Below are positions 22,080-33,567 of a stretch of 64,000 nucleotides of DNA, one piece after another. The translations under genes and the position numbers were made by a program. The notes under the pieces were generated by a model, which made no database searches, was not told where the DNA came from, and saw only the letters and a program-made list of their open reading frames with translations. Source of the stretch: Siphonodentalium dalli (Eukaryota > Mollusca > Scaphopoda > Gadilida > Siphonodentaliidae); NCBI GenBank assembly GCA_032622095.1, contig CP136061.1, positions 50,787,762 through 50,851,761 on the forward strand, written 5' to 3'. Numbering within the stretch: position 1 is the stretch's first letter; every line of letters starts with the position of its first letter.

Positions 22080-23710
22080 ACAATAGATTATTGTGGAGAT
22101 TCAAGTCCATTGCTATGAAGTGTCCCCCATGTTATAAACATATTGTACAGCTTTCCCAATTGATCATAGGATTAATTCTCAAAATTTTCAGCCGAGGGCA
22201 TTAACGTTGGCAGATGGTTGCAAAGCAACGTTAGATCAACGTTCGAATACCAACGCTTTGCTAACCGTGGTTTTCCTACGTTCTGCCGCCAACACAATGC
22301 CAACTAAAATGCTACACAATGATTCAAGTCGTTTCTATGTTGTTTTTCTAGTATCTTGCATGTTATCAGATGCATGGTGTTATCAGCATTGTATAGCTTT
22401 TCCCATTGATCACATATTAATTCTCAAAATGTTCGGGTGGAGTAATCTATACCGATTAAAGGCTGTGTTGTGTAGGGCTTCTTGTATATTTTGCATTTGT
22501 CCACGTGTCACCTACATGTTTTCCAGATGGTTGGCAAATCGATATATAATTAATTATCATATTTGTGAAAGGCTAATATATTGGCAAACCGATTTACTGA
22601 CGCAATGCCAACACAAATTGTATTCCTTAGATCTGACAACTTTGAAGGAATAAAAATAAATCCTAACTCCAAAAGTTTGAATTGTGAACTAAGATTTCAA
22701 ACATAAGAAAAACGCGATCTCTCAATATAATTGTTGCAAGACTGCAGCTGCATACTAAACGATATTTTAGCATATAAGTATTTTTATTATCTATTTAGAC
22801 TATTGTTTCAAATACAGTGTATGCATAAAATACCCAGTAGCAGGGACGTCGCTAATGGGTCTGCTAAGGTGGGCCCAACATTAAATTTACAACGAAATTC
22901 GCACCGTTCCCCTCAAACTAAGTTCCCAAGACACACGGGCGTGGCGACAGGAATGTGTCACCACTTAAGAGAGAGAGAGAGAGATATATAGTTTTATTAT
23001 CAGAAGATATCACATTATAAAATATGAATAATGGCAATTCGTTGTCGATTATCACATGAAATTAGTTTATAATCTAAACTCATCTACACAACAAGCAAAC
23101 AAAGCAGACACAATGTCTAAAAAGTTGTTCCTCGTCACATATGAGGTATATTTCCGGGCGCATACATCCACCGAAATAGTATGCTAGAAACGTTATGTCG
23201 GTTATTGAATCTAACATATTGTAAACTTCAACTGTATAGTTGTCAATAATAAAATACCAGAACAAGTTTCCCGTCGTCAGTGCAAACTTAGAACAGTCAG
23301 TGTACATATATACAATATTTTCAATGCTAAGCCAACAACAGTTGAAAATTCCATACCAAAGATTTTCCAACCAATGTTTAGTGGGAAATTTGTTAATTGA
23401 TGGAAAAAACATTATCCCAACTTCGGATGAAATTTGGAACTGAAATTACTATAAATTGTAGAAATGCCAACATTAGTTGGTGGGGGTATTCCAGTGTTAG
23501 GTCGGTAATTTTCAACAGTTGGATACCTTCCAGCGTCCATCCGGGGGGGGGGGGGATTTGGGAGTTTTGTCTGGTTCAAGCTTCCATTCACATATCTTCG
23601 TCTTGTGAATTTATAATTGCAATCATTATGGTAATCGTGAGAACTCGGGTCTATTCTTCTCTTTGCATGATGTTATACAATGAATTTATTAGCTATTTAT
23701 TTTATTGAAG
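22080..23710. other. no gene seen; diverged duplication, GA tract, G run
   Basis: Bases about 22130-22190 and 22385-22435 share a diverged block (attaattctcaaaat). A GA microsatellite occurs at 22967-22983 and a 13-G run at 23539-23551. A 148-codon plus frame at 22207-22653 has no recognised domain and overlaps the duplicated repeat, so I do not call it a gene. cagggacgtcgc at about 22844 may be a transposon terminus. Confidence 0.45.
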
Positions 23711-23990
23711 TCATTAACATAACTAATATAACGAAGAGATTGGAGAACAAGTGCTGTCACGTAGTTCCTGTCCCTCTCAAACAACGTATTATGATTTAAC
23801 AAAAGACAGTCCAATACGGACTCCATATACATGTTTGCCAAATTTTACAATTGGCAGGAGATTATCAACAACGTCACATGATACACAGAAAACAACTAAA
23901 AAAAAATATATATGTTGTAAATAACACAGTACTGCATGGTAGCAACTTTGGAAAATATATAGCACTTACGTATACCAACGAAAACCTGAC
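23710..23990 (-). mobile_element. possible LINE 3'-tail relic
   Basis: The text gagattggagaacaagtgct (23738-23757) is a diverged version of the tail seen at 17.9, 28.3 and 44.0 kb, in minus orientation. Confidence 0.45.
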
Positions 23991-24158
23991 TTTGTGGGCA
24001 CTTACAGACATACTATTTCACTGAGGGAGAGTACTTCATATCCTCCTGATATTCACAGTTTGTTGCTCTTGGTTGAAATTATCAGCATCATCATCAGATA
24101 TTTTGACAAACCTGACATAGCCCATTCTTCTCTGCATAAATTGCATTATATATTATAA

Positions 24159-24434
24159 TTAGTATACGTTGAGTCCTGGTTTCCGTTTGTTGACATATTG
24201 AACTGAAAACAATGATGTTGAAGGCGCAGAGTTGACATGGCTAATTCCGTCGATTCCATCAAACAAAACGCCAGGCTCACCAGCATCACCAGTACAAGAA
24301 TCAGCACAAATCCCATTAAACAATTGCTCAAGTGAAATGACTTCATTTAGTTGGAATTTTTCCCATAGATAATCTCTGACGAAAGAAAGTTGAACAGCCA
24401 TCCATATTACTTTGTAAAACGCAAACAAAGCTGA
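24159..24434 (-). CDS. unrecognised open frame interrupted by a DNA element
   Basis: On minus, an open stretch reads YKVIWMAVQLSFVRDYLWEK and continues through EPGVLFDGIDGISHVNS to a stop at 24159. It runs upstream into the 24444-25373 element. Beyond that element the minus strand stays GC-rich and partly open at 25382-25470. I do not recognise the protein. It could be a host exon, a transposon relic or chance. Confidence 0.25.
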   Translation of the reverse strand, partial: SALFAFYKVIWMAVQLSFVRDYLWEKFQLNEVISLEQLFNGICADSCTGDAGEPGVLFDGIDGISHVNSAPSTSLFSVQYVNKRKPGLNVY

Positions 24435-24443
24435 CGTACTAAG

Positions 24444-25373
24444 GCTGAATAGGTCACTATCACCGGTTTTCTGTGATAAAGTTACCCAGGTTCCTAAATT
24501 TGTGATAAAGTTACCCAGGTTGGAGAGACTTGTGATAAAGTTACCCAGGTTAAACAAATCTCACAATATCAACTCGATTTAAAAGTGACAGAGGGATATT
24601 TTGTTCAGTTTTGGCAAGTAATAGCCCTTATTAAGCATAAATTAAGACATAATTATTAGTACTGTAGTCAGGGGGGGTGAACAAAAAAATTCCGGTACGT
24701 ATGCCGGGGTGGGTGGGTGGTCAAAGCCACCAACAAGCAACTAAAAAAAATATTTCCTGCTTGTTTTTTTTAGTGTTTTGGCAATGAGTTGGGCTTCAAA
24801 ACCACTTTGAATGAGAGAAATAATGTAATTCTAACTGGTAAACTGACTGCAGGCAGTTATCGTGTTGGATTTTGTTGCAAATTTTGAAATCCAAGATGGC
24901 CGCTGGCAGCCATGTTTTTTTGGCCGAATGACCTCAAAATGACTCATTCCTATTTACATGTCCATGTTAACATACATGATAAATAGTATGCACATAAATT
25001 CATATACAGCTGTTTACAGTGAAATTCCCGCCGAAAATCTCAGTTTTTGTGTTAAAAGGGTGGGTGTGTGTCAAAAAATGGTCGGAAAAAACTGCCGAAA
25101 ACGGAAAAAAAATTGGCGGTGGGGGTGGGTGGGTACAAAAAATGATCGAAAGGGAAAAAATGCCATACGCGTCTGAAATGTTTTTCCGACCCCCCCCCCC
25201 CCTGCTGTAGTTCGTCATTTTGATCGCAAAAATCAATAATTTGTTGCTAAACATGAAATGTTATTAACCTGGGTAACTTTATCACAATCCTCCCCAACCT
25301 GGGTAACTTTATCACAATTTCGGGAACCTGGGTAACTCTATCACAGAAAACCGGTGAGAGTAACCTATTCAGT
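24444..25373. mobile_element. Mutator-like MITE with 9-bp duplication, itself interrupted
   Basis: Flanked by cgtactaag on both sides (24435-24443 and 25374-25382). The two ends are inverted repeats of about 110 bp starting ctgaatagg and containing caccggttttctgtgata. Each end holds three copies of a 21-bp motif (tgtgataaagttacccagg). A 9-bp duplication with long inverted ends is typical of Mutator-like elements. A second element (24669-25204) with its own 7-bp duplication is nested inside, so the original was about 387 bp. Confidence 0.82.
24669..25204. mobile_element. caggggg-ended 536-bp element, copy 1 (nested)
   Basis: Flanked by ctgtagt (24662-24668 and 25205-25211). It begins caggggggg and ends ccccccctg, with inverted ends continuing through a poly-A/T tract and a cgtatgcc/ggcatacg-type block. 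It matches 44389-44924 along its length and has the same size. The ends suggest a hAT-like family, although hAT usually makes 8-bp duplications. Confidence 0.85.
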
Positions 25374-26300
25374 CGTACTAAGAGGCGCCCGCAGACTTGA
25401 GCAACCGAGCGAAGCAATCGCGACTCGTGTTCCCCGAAGACTTCGTTGAGCAATTCGGCTCAGCACTCTTTGATTCCATGCCGCTATCTCGTGATTTTAT
25501 ATCACTAGAAACATAGAAAGTGATATATGCCCTACCCCGTACCCACCCATCGTGCCAGTTTTATTTTCAATAATGGGGAGGATTTGTCTAAGCCTTCATT
25601 AACTGTTTCGGTGACCAAAAAATACAGATATTAAAAATAATGGCCTAAATATCAGTCACAAACTGAACCGAATAATATATTCTTGATTTTTTCCAGATTG
25701 AGTTGTACATACATCACAATTTGAACGAGAACAATTTTGTCAAGACAAACTGGTTGTAGTTACACACATCTCCATTCTGCGTTTGCTGAGTAATATTGCT
25801 CACGTACCCCCCAGATCTGAGCAATCTGGCTCGCGACACGACCAAATATCAAACATGTTTGAGGCCGATTGCATGCTCGCGAGAACCGATTGCGCAGCAA
25901 AATCACCAAAGGAACAAGGCAATGAGTGGTTATGTCACCCTTCCTGTATCTTGTCTTTATGGATGAACTTGTGGCATCCCTGTCAGATTCGTGTAATGGC
26001 GTTCACATATATAGCTCTATTTCATGTTCGTCCCCTACGACGGCGGATGACATAACTCCTCTTTCATTCACAGACGGAGGTCTCCGTAGACGCCTCAAAA
26101 TATTATTATGTCACATACATGTATATAATTTAAAGTGGCGCTTCGAGTTCGCACACGAGAAAAGCAAAGTTGTTGTATTTGGCACCTCCCAAAACCAGCG
26201 TCACACTGAGGATGGACCATGGGAGCTCGGACACAGACATATCGCCAGCGTAGAGGATGTATCTCATCTGGGTATTATTCAGAGCTCGACTGGTGAACAG

Positions 26301-27342
26301 GGGTGTAGGACGTTTCGGCACCTAGATGTTTCGGCACCTGGTTTTTCTTTTCATATATAATATTGTCTTTGACGTTAGCAGCATCGAACGTGCAGCAGCG
26401 GAATTTCCCAATATGAATACCGACAGTCCAAGAGACATCAAACGCCAATCAACTTTACTTGTTCGTCATGTCCCAACCTGCATGGTATATAAATTGGTTT
26501 AGACTTGTTCTACCGTGGGTAGGGGGTACCCAGCCACTTTTAGTGTTCGGCCGCTGCACTATTTCTGTGGTGCAATCTTATAGCAATATCGTTATTGATG
26601 TCCCTCTTATATATCGCGAATAGATCGGATGGTATGTTTTGAGAGCTATCATGTTAATTACGTAGGCGCTATCGACCAATTTGATTGTCACATCGACACG
26701 ACATAAACAACCCCTTGACATAAGGGGCTGGACTTCAAGCGCCTCACTCGGGTGAAATATGTGAGTATACCAGGTATTGATGGACCTCTTATACATCGGT
26801 AACAGACAGGGCTATCTGTTCAGAGAACTATGATAGTATGACGTAGCGAATCGAGCACGGATTTTTCAAATCGACTACACACCACCAGACTCATGATAGA
26901 AGTGTCTGGACTTCAAGCTTCTCCCCCGCGTGTAGTATGTGGGTATCTTAGCATTATCAGTATTGATGACCCTCTTATATATCGCGAACAGACAATGTTG
27001 TCTGTTCAGAGAGCTAACATAATTTGACGTAGCGAATTGACCAACATAATGTTCACATCAATGAATGGCTTTAATTTTGTTGGTATCGTGGTTCAGCCAC
27101 TTGTGACTTTTTCGTGAGTTCATAAATTCGTTATGTTCACCAACATCGTTATCATGTGTTCCATTATAACATTTTATTGAAATAAAGATTGCATTTTTAT
27201 TCATCATCCGTAGTTTCGTTGGTCCGAAAATAATCAGGTGCCGAAATGTCCGAAGTGCCGAACAATCGTGTGCCGAATCGGCTAGGTGCCGAATCACAAA
27301 CACGGGTGCCGAAACGTCCAGGTGCCGAAACGTCCAGTATTC
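26301..27342. mobile_element. 1042-bp DNA element with 9-bp duplication and tandem core
   Basis: ggtgaacag flanks both ends (26292-26300 and 27343-27351). Both termini carry reiterated ggacgtttcggcacc motifs in inverted orientation. The core has 2.5 copies of a ~185-bp unit (26592-27061), each starting attgatg-x-ccctcttata and containing tggacttcaagc. No transposase frame. The 9-bp duplication and G-starting ends suggest Mutator-like. Confidence 0.8.
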
Positions 27343-28149
27343 GGTGAACAGAACCCCAAATTTGAGAAGGCTACTGATATGCTACGAAAATGCTTTTCAG
27401 CTTGTCGCTCACCAGTTTCAACCGAATTATCACCTTTAACCAACCAACCTAAGGATTCTTAAGCCTATCGTTATTCCCAAATAATCATGGTGGGGTTTGT
27501 CACATACGCAGTATACGACGTTAGAACGCGCTTACCACATGTGTGTTAACAATTTACAGCGCATTCCGAAACGCAGTAATGCAATATTATCCCTATCACT
27601 ACTCGTACTTCTCCATATTGAGCATGAAATTCAGCTGAGAAAAATATTATTTCTTGGAACACTGGTTAACTTACCACGGAATAACAGAGCAGCTCGCGAT
27701 GAATTCCTATTCAGTTATCATGGTAATCGAATCTACGGTCGCCCGATGACAGGATTTCTGAATTCAATTCAATTAAATTCTTTATTCACTCAAATCGTCC
27801 AATATGACACAGTAGAGCGTGGTGGAATACAATTGAACAGTGCATATCATTTCTGTGCAAATTACAAAAATGGTGCGCAGTGAAAATTTCATATATTTTA
27901 ATAAAAAACAGTTGATTGAGGACAACACAACACATCACATGAATTCGTCTATTAAATAAATTACTTCCTTACAATATTTATTCATTAAAAATTTAGCTTT
28001 TTAGAGATCCTGCACTACCTGATTGTGAAAACATGATTTTTTTTTAGCTGTACAGTCATTCATACGCGAGACAAATCATGATTCTTTTGACCAACTCTTC
28101 CAAATAATGATACGTACAAGCCAGCAATAGAATAAAACAAACTCGACTT

Positions 28150-28410
28150 TAAACATATATATATATACAAACTTATGACTAACTCGGGGTGGGGGTGACC
28201 GGTGATATGTATGTATATATGTTCAACTTATTTTTGGTAGTCATGTTGTTTTGCCATTACTTATTATTTATTTTTCAGTGTAATAACATATGGGAGAGGG
28301 GGTACTCATAAGTGAGTCAGCACTTGTCCGCCAATCCCATTGTCTGTATCAAAATTGTATGTTATATCTATCATGTGTTATATAAATTAGACAAATAAAT
28401 ATGTTTAAAC
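28150..28410 (+). mobile_element. LINE 3' tail, plus orientation
   Basis: The segment has gggagagggggtactcataa, cagcacttgtccgccaatcc and ends acaaataaatatgtttaaac. It is the reverse complement of the tails at 17878-18120 and 43953-44095. It most likely ends the LINE starting at 25890. Confidence 0.78.
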
Positions 28411-28507
28411 TAACAACACATGGTTGTGCAAATGTCGGATTTTAATGAATCACGTATATAGTATGCGAATAAAATAAGGACCCGTCTAATGAATCAAGAA
28501 AGGTTTT

Positions 28508-28945
28508 TCATGTTTTACGTCGTTTACAGTTAAAAAGTTCGCTTAATTTGATGGTATTTGGTCTACAATAATAGTATTTGCTTTTGCATTTGACTCGCAT
28601 GTCTTTTAAACACGGGCATTGCAATATTAAGTTAAATTCGTTCCCCATATTTGTACCACATAGAGTACATAGTCTATCGGAATAATCTGAGTTAATCCAT
28701 ACACCAGATTCGATTGGTAAGTGATGGTTGCGGGTACGAAATTTCAGAAGTATTTGGACGGTGTCGTTTGTCACGAAAGAGAGGATTTTTTCCTTGGTGA
28801 AGTCGTGTTTTATAATTCTGTAAAAGGCATACTTATTTGAATTAGATAATGTACCTCTCCATTTTTGTATGAATAGGTCTTCATGCCTACATGTGACCGA
28901 CTTCTTTAATCTGTCGAGATTGGATAATGTGTGATTGATCCATAT
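28508..28945 (-). pseudogene. LINE ORF2 C-terminal fragment with zinc knuckle
   Basis: The minus frame runs from a HTLSNLDRLKKSVTC-like start through RLCTLCGTNMGN and LILQCPCLKDMR to a stop at 28508. This is a C-x2-C...C knuckle typical of the C-terminus of I/Jockey-like LINE ORF2. The same coding text recurs at about 32201-32485 within the flanking direct repeat. Confidence 0.7.
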
Positions 28946-29164
28946 ACCCCCATTCCCATTTCACTCCTCAATTACTATTTATGTGGATTCGGGGGTAAGG
29001 TCGGAATTTCAAACTTAAGGTCAATCCACACCGGACACGAGCGCGCGATTATAACGGCCGTTTCTGACGTCCGTAGCAGTTCAAAGCGCGCGATTTTTAT
29101 ATTCACACCACAAGCGACTGAATCGCTGACCATGAGGTGATCACAACCGTGATTTTATGTTTCG
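28647..29164. repeat. left copy of ~520-bp direct repeat flanking a LINE
   Basis: This 518-bp block is repeated in the same orientation at 32198-32720. I count about seven substitutions and one 5-bp insertion (gtgac) in the right copy. It holds the end of the minus LINE fragment and the left part of a TTAA MITE. The two copies exactly bracket the plus-strand LINE. Confidence 0.9.
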
Positions 29165-29239
29165 CAGGGTAGATCCGTTGTATTAAAAAAATAAATAAAA
29201 AAAATAAGATGTTTGAATACAACGGATCTACCCTGCGAA
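29161..29239. repeat. 24-bp fold-back at LINE 5' junction
   Basis: Bases 29161-29184 are the exact reverse complement of 29216-29239 (arm starts ttcgcagggtagatccgttg). They are separated by 31 nt that are mostly A. The first four bases (ttcg) belong to the flanking direct repeat, so the arm begins at a microhomology with the target. Confidence 0.88.
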
Positions 29240-31448
29240 ATTCCTCAGAAATTTCAAAGGGGTGGGCCGACTACTTCGAGTCACTTTACAAACCTCTGGC
29301 ACACGATAGCTTTGATCACAGTCACTTTCAATTCGTAAACGACACTGTCGATTTCCTCGCCAACGACAGAGTATGTGAAATGGGGAGTAACTCTAAATAT
29401 GTCACAGAAGCCGTACACCAAGATGAGATAGAGATTGCATTGAAAACTCTCAACTTAAACAAAGCCGCGGGTTGGGATAATGTATACAATGAAAACTTGG
29501 TCCTTGGTGGTACAGCACTGATCAAATGCCTAGCTGCACTATTGACTGGTATCATGCAATTCTCCTATATACCAGAACATGCTAAGATTGGGGTAATAGT
29601 TCCTCTATATAAAGGAGGCAACAAACCCCGAAAGTTGTTTGACAGCTATCCCGCGATAACCCTGCTCCCTGCCATTTACAAACTGCTTGAGAAAGTTATC
29701 TTATCAAGACTCAATTCTCACGTACCCAATATGGTAAAAGTACACAAACTGCAACACGGTTTTCAGAAGGGTGTCAACTGTCTTATTATACACGAATCTA
29801 AAGCATTTGCATTAGAAAACAACAGTATATTATTCACATGTTTCCTTGATGTCCATAAGGCATTTGACACCGTCTGGATTGACGGTTTGCTATATAAGCT
29901 GCACATGCTTGGCTTTGGTGGAAAATCATGGCTACTGTTTCATCAGATGCTTAAAGTTACCTCTTGTTTCGTAAAATACGGAGATTGCCAGTCCAGGCAA
30001 TTTCAAATAGAGCAAGGAACAAAACAAGGAGACGTTATTTCACCTCTTTTTTACATGCTCTTTGTTGATCAACTTTTGGTAGAACTGGCAAACTCGGGAG
30101 CAGGGCTGAATATGTATTCTGTAAACTGTTCATGCCCAACACAAGCTGATGACATGACACTTCTCTCTGTTTCGGAAAAAGGTCTTCAGCAGCTACTGAC
30201 TATATGCACCAATTACAGTCGAAAATGGAGGTATCGATATAATGAACAAAAGTCAGTTGTTATTGTCTTTAATGAAAGTAAAAATGAGCACAATAAGACG
30301 AGTACTAACAGGGCATGGACTCTGTGGGAAACAGGTATCTGAAGTTGAAAGTCTTACACACTTAGGTGTCCCTATACATAAGCATAATCAAAACGGTGAA
30401 TTCATTGACGAAATAAAACAGAAGCTTAGGTCAAGCTATTTTGCTATGTCCAACATCGGTATGTATGCTGGAGGTATAACACCAGTCAGCAGTAGGACAA
30501 TCTATACATCTATAATATTGCCAAAAGGTCTCTTTGGATGCGAACTGCTATGTGGCTTGACCGATTCAGATGTATTATCCCTGGAAAGAACTCACCGATT
30601 TTGCAATTAAAAAGATCCAAGGTTTGCATTCCAAAACACGGACCAACATTGTAGAAGGGTTGCTGGGAATAGGTAATATTCACAGTTTTATTGAAAAAAA
30701 GAAGCTTCTCTTCTTCGGAAGTCTATGCGCCCTCACAACTGAGAAGGCAGCCAAATCAGTTTTCTTATTAAGGCTGCACTCGTTCTTCATAGATGAGGTT
30801 TCGGGAAAATCCTTCATTTCCGATATTGCAAATATTCTGGGTAACCACCAGTTGATGTCGTATTTTACAAATTATGTTTCTGAAAGTGAATTCCCAACAA
30901 AGTCGTCATGGAAAAGTATAGTGCGCAAGGCAATATCTGAATATTCAGAACACGGATGGAAAAGCGCGGTGATCGGTGACAAATCACTCAGTCGCTTTCA
31001 TGTTATACACCCACAGTTATCAGTCTCCCATTTGTGGCGTTGCTGTCGAAAGTTCCCTAGACACAAAATAGCATACCTGACTGTGGCCGGTATCATGGCT
31101 TGTACTGAGTCCGTGTTTGTAACTTGCAACAAATGTGGTGTTGCTTACGATGATCTCCCTCAACACGTCATCATAAACTGCCCCGCCATTGCGGAATATC
31201 GAAACGACATATGGTATGAGTTAATGAACCAGTTCAATATTCAATGTATTCTCAAACTAGACAGCCTTTGCCCAGATGTACAATTTAATGTATTTCTCAC
31301 TGCACGTCCACCGGAGTTATTTGATTTAATTGATGAAGCTGACTTATTCACAGACTTTGTAGTATGCAGTACGTATTGTTTGTGGAAAGCTTATACTACG
31401 CAATCTCAAATATTACCGACATGCAGTGATGATAGTAATAATTCATGA
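29209..31448 (+). pseudogene. LINE reverse transcriptase ORF, two frameshifts
   Basis: Three overlapping frames (29209-30342, 30242-30610, 30570-31448) make one broken ORF2. Recognisable RT blocks in order: LNLNKAAGWDNV, KLLEKVILSRL, HGFQKGVNCL, FLDVHKAFDTVW, GTKQGDVISPLFYMLF, QADDMTLLS (catalytic box ADD) and HLGVP. The C-terminal part has FVTCNKCGVAYDDLPQHVII followed by NC, a CCHC knuckle. Such ORF2 proteins perform target-primed reverse transcription. With two frameshifts this copy cannot make a full protein. Clade assignment (I/Jockey-like) is tentative. Confidence 0.85.
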
Positions 31449-31589
31449 ATATTATCAATGAGGACGCCGATAAAACGTCGGTAACTGATGTACACGCTCT
31501 ATTTCACATCCGCATGAACACATGTTTGTGTATATTTATATATGTTGACCCGTATATAGAGTCGGTTTGAATGATCAGGTTAGCATATA

Positions 31590-31965
31590 ACGAATGATGT
31601 ATGTCCGTCGTGTGTGAGTATATGTGTGTATGCATATATGTAAGGGTGTATTTGTATGTGTATAAGTATGTGAATGCATGTGCGTGCATACGTGTGTGGT
31701 GTTTCTATATGTATATATATATATATATGTATGTGTATGTGTGTATGTATATGTATATGTGTGTGTATATATATATGTATATATATGTGTATATATGTGT
31801 GTATATATGTGTATATATATGTGTATATATATGTGTGTATAGCTATATATATGTGTGTGTGTGTGAATATGTGTATGTATGTGTATGTATTTATGTAATT
31901 GTGTGTGTGTGTTTATATGTATGTATATGCGTATATATGTATGCATATGTTTAGTTAAGTATGTA
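31590..31965 (+). repeat. TATG/TG/TA microsatellite in LINE 3' UTR
   Basis: About 370 bp of alternating tatg, tgtg and tata steps follow the LINE stop. Open frames read Tyr/Val/Cys on plus and His/Thr/Ile on minus only because of the repeat. Confidence 0.9.
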
Positions 31966-32197
31966 AGTTAGGGCCATCCTGTATGTGCGCCCGTGTTGTT
32001 TGTAACTGCATGTGGACGTTTAGTCTGCGAGACTACACAGGTGTTCTGTTTGTGTTGTGTCCATTTGTTAAAAAGTTTATGTGCTTTTCATGTCAATTCT
32101 CTTTTGTCAAACAATGTATGTATATATATATGTAACCTGTAATTATGTTATTACTGCTCTCCGAAATTGGAGGAAATAAAGGTATATATATATATAT

Positions 32198-32720
32198 ATA
32201 TTTGTACCACATAGAGTACATAGTCTATCGGAATAATCTGAGTTAATCCATACACGTGACCAGATTCGATTGGTAAGTGATGGTTGCGGGTACGAAATTT
32301 CAGAAGTATTTGGACGGTGTCGTTTGTCACGAAAGAGAGGATTTTTTCTTTGGTGAAGTCGTGTTTTATAATTCTGTAAAAGGCATACTTATTTGAATTA
32401 GATAATGTACCTCTCCATTTTTGTATGAATAGGTCTTCATGCCTACATTTGACCGACTTCTTTAATCTGTCGAGATTGGATAATGTGTGATTGATCCATA
32501 TACCCCCATTCCCATTTCACCCCTCAATTACTATTTATGTGGATTCGGGGGTAAGGTCGGAGTTTCAAACTTAAGGTCAATCCACACCGGACACGAGCGC
32601 GCGATTATAACGGCCGTTTCTGACGTCCGTAGCAGTTCAAAGCGCGCGATTTTTATATTCACACCACAAGCGACTGAATCGCTGACCACGAGGTGATCAC
32701 AACAGTGATTTTATGTTTCG
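32198..32720. repeat. right copy of ~520-bp direct repeat
   Basis: Partner of 28647-29164. It follows the (TA)n tail of the LINE directly and continues into unique MITE sequence (tcgatttctc) at 32721. Confidence 0.9.
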
Positions 32721-33239
32721 TCGATTTCTCGCTTTGTGGCAAACCAGCGGGATAATTGGGTCACTGCCAAATAGGATATTTATGCGCACGTATTCCTCCT
32801 GTTTGAAGCCGACATATTAATTCGTCGTCGCGATAACAAAGGTGGTGGGGGACGTTATCAACTATGCTGATAACTGAAGTGCAAGGATAGGTGAGCAGAG
32901 AAAATGCCTGGCAAAAGCTCGACGTAATAAAATGATCGTCTGGTTAATTTTTGGTTCCAATCAATTCCAAGTACTATATTTGACATTTCAATGAGTCTGA
33001 AAAACTCTTACATGTACATTTTTAGCAAATTCTGATTAAAATGTCCATATACATTGTATTTGTGACTTGCCTGTATAAATGATGCACTCACACGATTATC
33101 TACCCATACCATCGCGCGCGACGAAGAGATTCAGTCGCTTTCTATGTGAATATAAAAATCGCGCGCTTGGAATCGCTATACGGACGACAGAAAACTGCCG
33201 TAAAAATCGCGCGACCGCGCCCCGTGTGGATTGACCCTT
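32571..33239. mobile_element. TTAA-flanked MITE with ~120-bp inverted ends
   Basis: TTAA precedes the left end (ggtcaatccacac) and follows the right end (gtgtggattgaccc). The ends align inverted for about 120 bp with gcgcgcgatttttatattca in both. TTAA specificity is known for piggyBac and Kolobok; I cannot choose between them. The left part is also present in the upstream direct repeat (from about 29015 to 29164). Confidence 0.82.
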
Positions 33240-33560
33240 AACAATGGCATTCTAAAGTCACGCACCGAAGCATTGTTCGCCATGGCACGACAACCAGAGA
33301 GAAAGCGCTTCATTGGAGTGGATCTATCGATAAGTGACCATTGCATTGATCGCTCTCCCGTGAGTTTCAGTAGGCTACTGGTCAGTAGGACAGCAGGCAT
33401 GCAGCCAAAATACTATGATTCTGTCTGTTTGGAATACCGTGTCATCTCTGACACGTAGCAGAATCCGAACTGTTCAACAGGGTTCGAATTCACGCCTTTC
33501 AAAGTCCAAGCTGTGATAAATTCATATAATTGTGATGTTGTCGTGATATTGTTCGTTGTG
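33240..33560. other. no gene seen
   Basis: Follows the TTAA MITE. No recognised domain in the short frames on either strand. Confidence 0.4.
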
Positions 33561-33567
33561 TGGCTCC

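Larger units (their letters stand above)
25890..28410 (+). mobile_element. broken LINE, plus strand
   Basis: From 25890 the frame reads GTRQ, a stop, then VVMSPFLYLVFMDELV and, further on, TADDITPLSF (the RT catalytic box as ADD), then VSHLGI. The frame is cut by the 26301-27342 DNA element and resumes with LERAYHMCVNNLQRIPKRSN and LRKILFLGTLVNLPR, the post-RT region also seen in the LINE at 35.2-38 kb. A foreign tail-like segment is at about 27760-28130. A typical 3' tail ends at about 28410. Many stops: non-functional. Confidence 0.75.
29165..32197 (+). mobile_element. 5'-truncated LINE bounded by ~520-bp direct repeats
   Basis: The insert carries a reverse transcriptase frame, a C-terminal zinc knuckle, a microsatellite-rich 3' UTR and a (TA)n tail after gaggaaataaagg. 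It lacks the endonuclease, so it is 5' truncated. It sits between direct repeats 28647-29164 and 32198-32720. The right repeat continues without a break into the rest of a TTAA MITE, so it marks the empty-site order. Confidence 0.85.

Noticed and set aside
22207-22653. 148-codon plus frame
   Set aside because: Overlaps an internally duplicated repeat, has no ATG at its stated start (ttg), and no recognisable domain.
31504-31954. Cys/Tyr/Val and His/Thr/Ile frames
   Set aside because: Microsatellite by-products within the LINE 3' UTR.
28647-32720. LTR retrotransposon bounded by ~520-bp LTRs
   Set aside because: The enclosed frame is a LINE-type RT with a C-terminal zinc knuckle and a (TA)n tail. 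The repeats contain a foreign LINE fragment and half of a MITE, and lack TG...CA ends and a primer-binding site.
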